Assembly: GCA_005884465.1 (NCBI GenBank)
Contig: VAZH01000428.1
Span: 1 to 6,585, forward strand
Direction: 5' to 3'
From: Alphaproteobacteria bacterium
GTDB taxonomy: Bacteria > Pseudomonadota > Alphaproteobacteria > Rhizobiales > Xanthobacteraceae
Length of the DNA: 6,585 nt
The notes under the pieces were generated by a model. That model ran no database searches, was not told the DNA's origin, and saw nothing but the letters and a program-made list of their open reading frames with translations. Shown one piece after another: positions 6,174 to 6,585 of this stretch (position 1 is the stretch's first letter; every line of letters begins with the position of its first letter). The translations under genes and the position numbers were made by a program.

Positions 6174-6585
6174 TCAGTACCCGGTGACGGCCGGCCCACC
6201 CCAGTTGAGGCGGTAATTCAGACCGGCCTTCACAGTATGCTCGTCGTCGCGAAACCGGACGCCGACGATTGGGGCGGGGCCGGTCGTGAATGTGGTGTGG
6301 CCGAAGTTGTAGTACTGGTATTCGGCCTTGGCCGACCAGTTCGGCGCGAGTTCGGCGCGAACATGTATTCGAGGCCTGCGCCCACGGTATAGCCATCGCG
6401 ATGATTGCCGTCGGTCGTGAAGGCCACCGGCACGCCGCCGACGCTTACGTTAAGATTGTTGCGATCCTTCCAGGCAAAACCGCCCTTGGCGTAAAGCAGC
6501 GCCGCACCCCAGGTATAGCCGAGGCGGCCGGTGACCGATCCAAGCTGATCGCTGTTGGAGGTCACGAGAACGCCGCCGGGGAACA
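6174..6585 (-). pseudogene. Frameshifted outer-membrane beta-barrel protein gene (Omp25/Omp31-like), N-terminus outside window
   Basis: Reading leftward from the window edge, the frame encodes alternating beta-strand sequence typical of a small alphaproteobacterial barrel: SVTGRLGYTWGAALLYAKGG, FAWKDR, then DGYTVGAGLEYMFAPN. At that point it degenerates (SRRTGRPRPNTSTTT) and stops at 6230-6232. Removing one copy of an 11-bp tandem duplication (6338-6359) restores a clean reading: APNWSAKAEYQYYNFGHTTF, then EHTVKAGLNYRLNWGGPAVT and a terminal Gly-Tyr before TGA at 6174-6176. The restored end has the strand pattern and final aromatic residue needed for insertion by the BAM machinery, and an intrinsic terminator follows 21 bases later. 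Members are about 220-260 residues with a signal peptide; about the last 135 are represented here. As it stands the protein loses its last two to three strands and would not be expected to fold. An assembly error is the alternative. Confidence 0.85.
6338..6359. repeat. Perfect 11-bp tandem duplication inside the barrel-protein gene
   Basis: AGTTCGGCGCG occurs twice without gap, at 6338-6348 and 6349-6359 (CGCGCCGAACT in the gene's direction). Since 11 is not a multiple of three, the second copy shifts the frame. With one copy, codons read Met-Phe-Ala-Pro-Asn-Trp-Ser-Ala-Lys, the expected barrel sequence. It looks like a replication-slippage event. Confidence 0.95.

Overview
The window looks like chromosome from an alphaproteobacterium of the Bradyrhizobium/Rhodopseudomonas group. 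The evidence is high G+C with strong third-position GC in the long genes, a CATTCCGGG-type intergenic palindrome typical of these genomes, a remnant of the ABC_sub_bind substrate-binding proteins that are very numerous there, and an alphaproteobacterial Omp25/Omp31-type barrel. The assignment is from recall, since no search was possible.

Layout. (1) 1-224, minus: 5' part of a DoxX-like membrane protein with a good Shine-Dalgarno. (2) 225-700: no convincing gene; a small hairpin followed by a pyrimidine-rich run on the minus strand, and sequence resembling the degenerate leader repeats found in front of ABC_sub_bind genes. (3) 701-829, plus: the first 42 codons of an ABC_sub_bind gene, cut off by a stop that overlaps the start of the next gene (ATGA). 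(4) 826-2457, plus: a 543-residue polytopic membrane protein resembling GT-C glycosyltransferases. (5) 2458-2638: a convergent gap with two weak inverted repeats. (6) 2639-3640, minus: an MBL-fold metallohydrolase with all metal ligands but an unusual C-terminal tail. (7) 3754-3834: an 81-bp four-arm palindromic repeat able to fold as a cloverleaf. (8) 3868-6015, minus: a 715-residue methyl-accepting chemotaxis protein with a large helical periplasmic domain. (9) 6127-6153: a strong intrinsic terminator reading leftward. (10) 6174-6585, minus: the C-terminal half of an outer-membrane beta-barrel gene, knocked out of frame by a perfect 11-bp tandem duplication.

The genes do not form one pathway: this is a patchwork of single-gene units, with no chemotaxis or polysaccharide operon. 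No new multi-gene system is evident. The observations most worth checking are the 11-bp duplication that breaks the porin-like gene, the ABC-transporter fragment joined by an ATGA overlap to the membrane protein, and the cloverleaf repeat.
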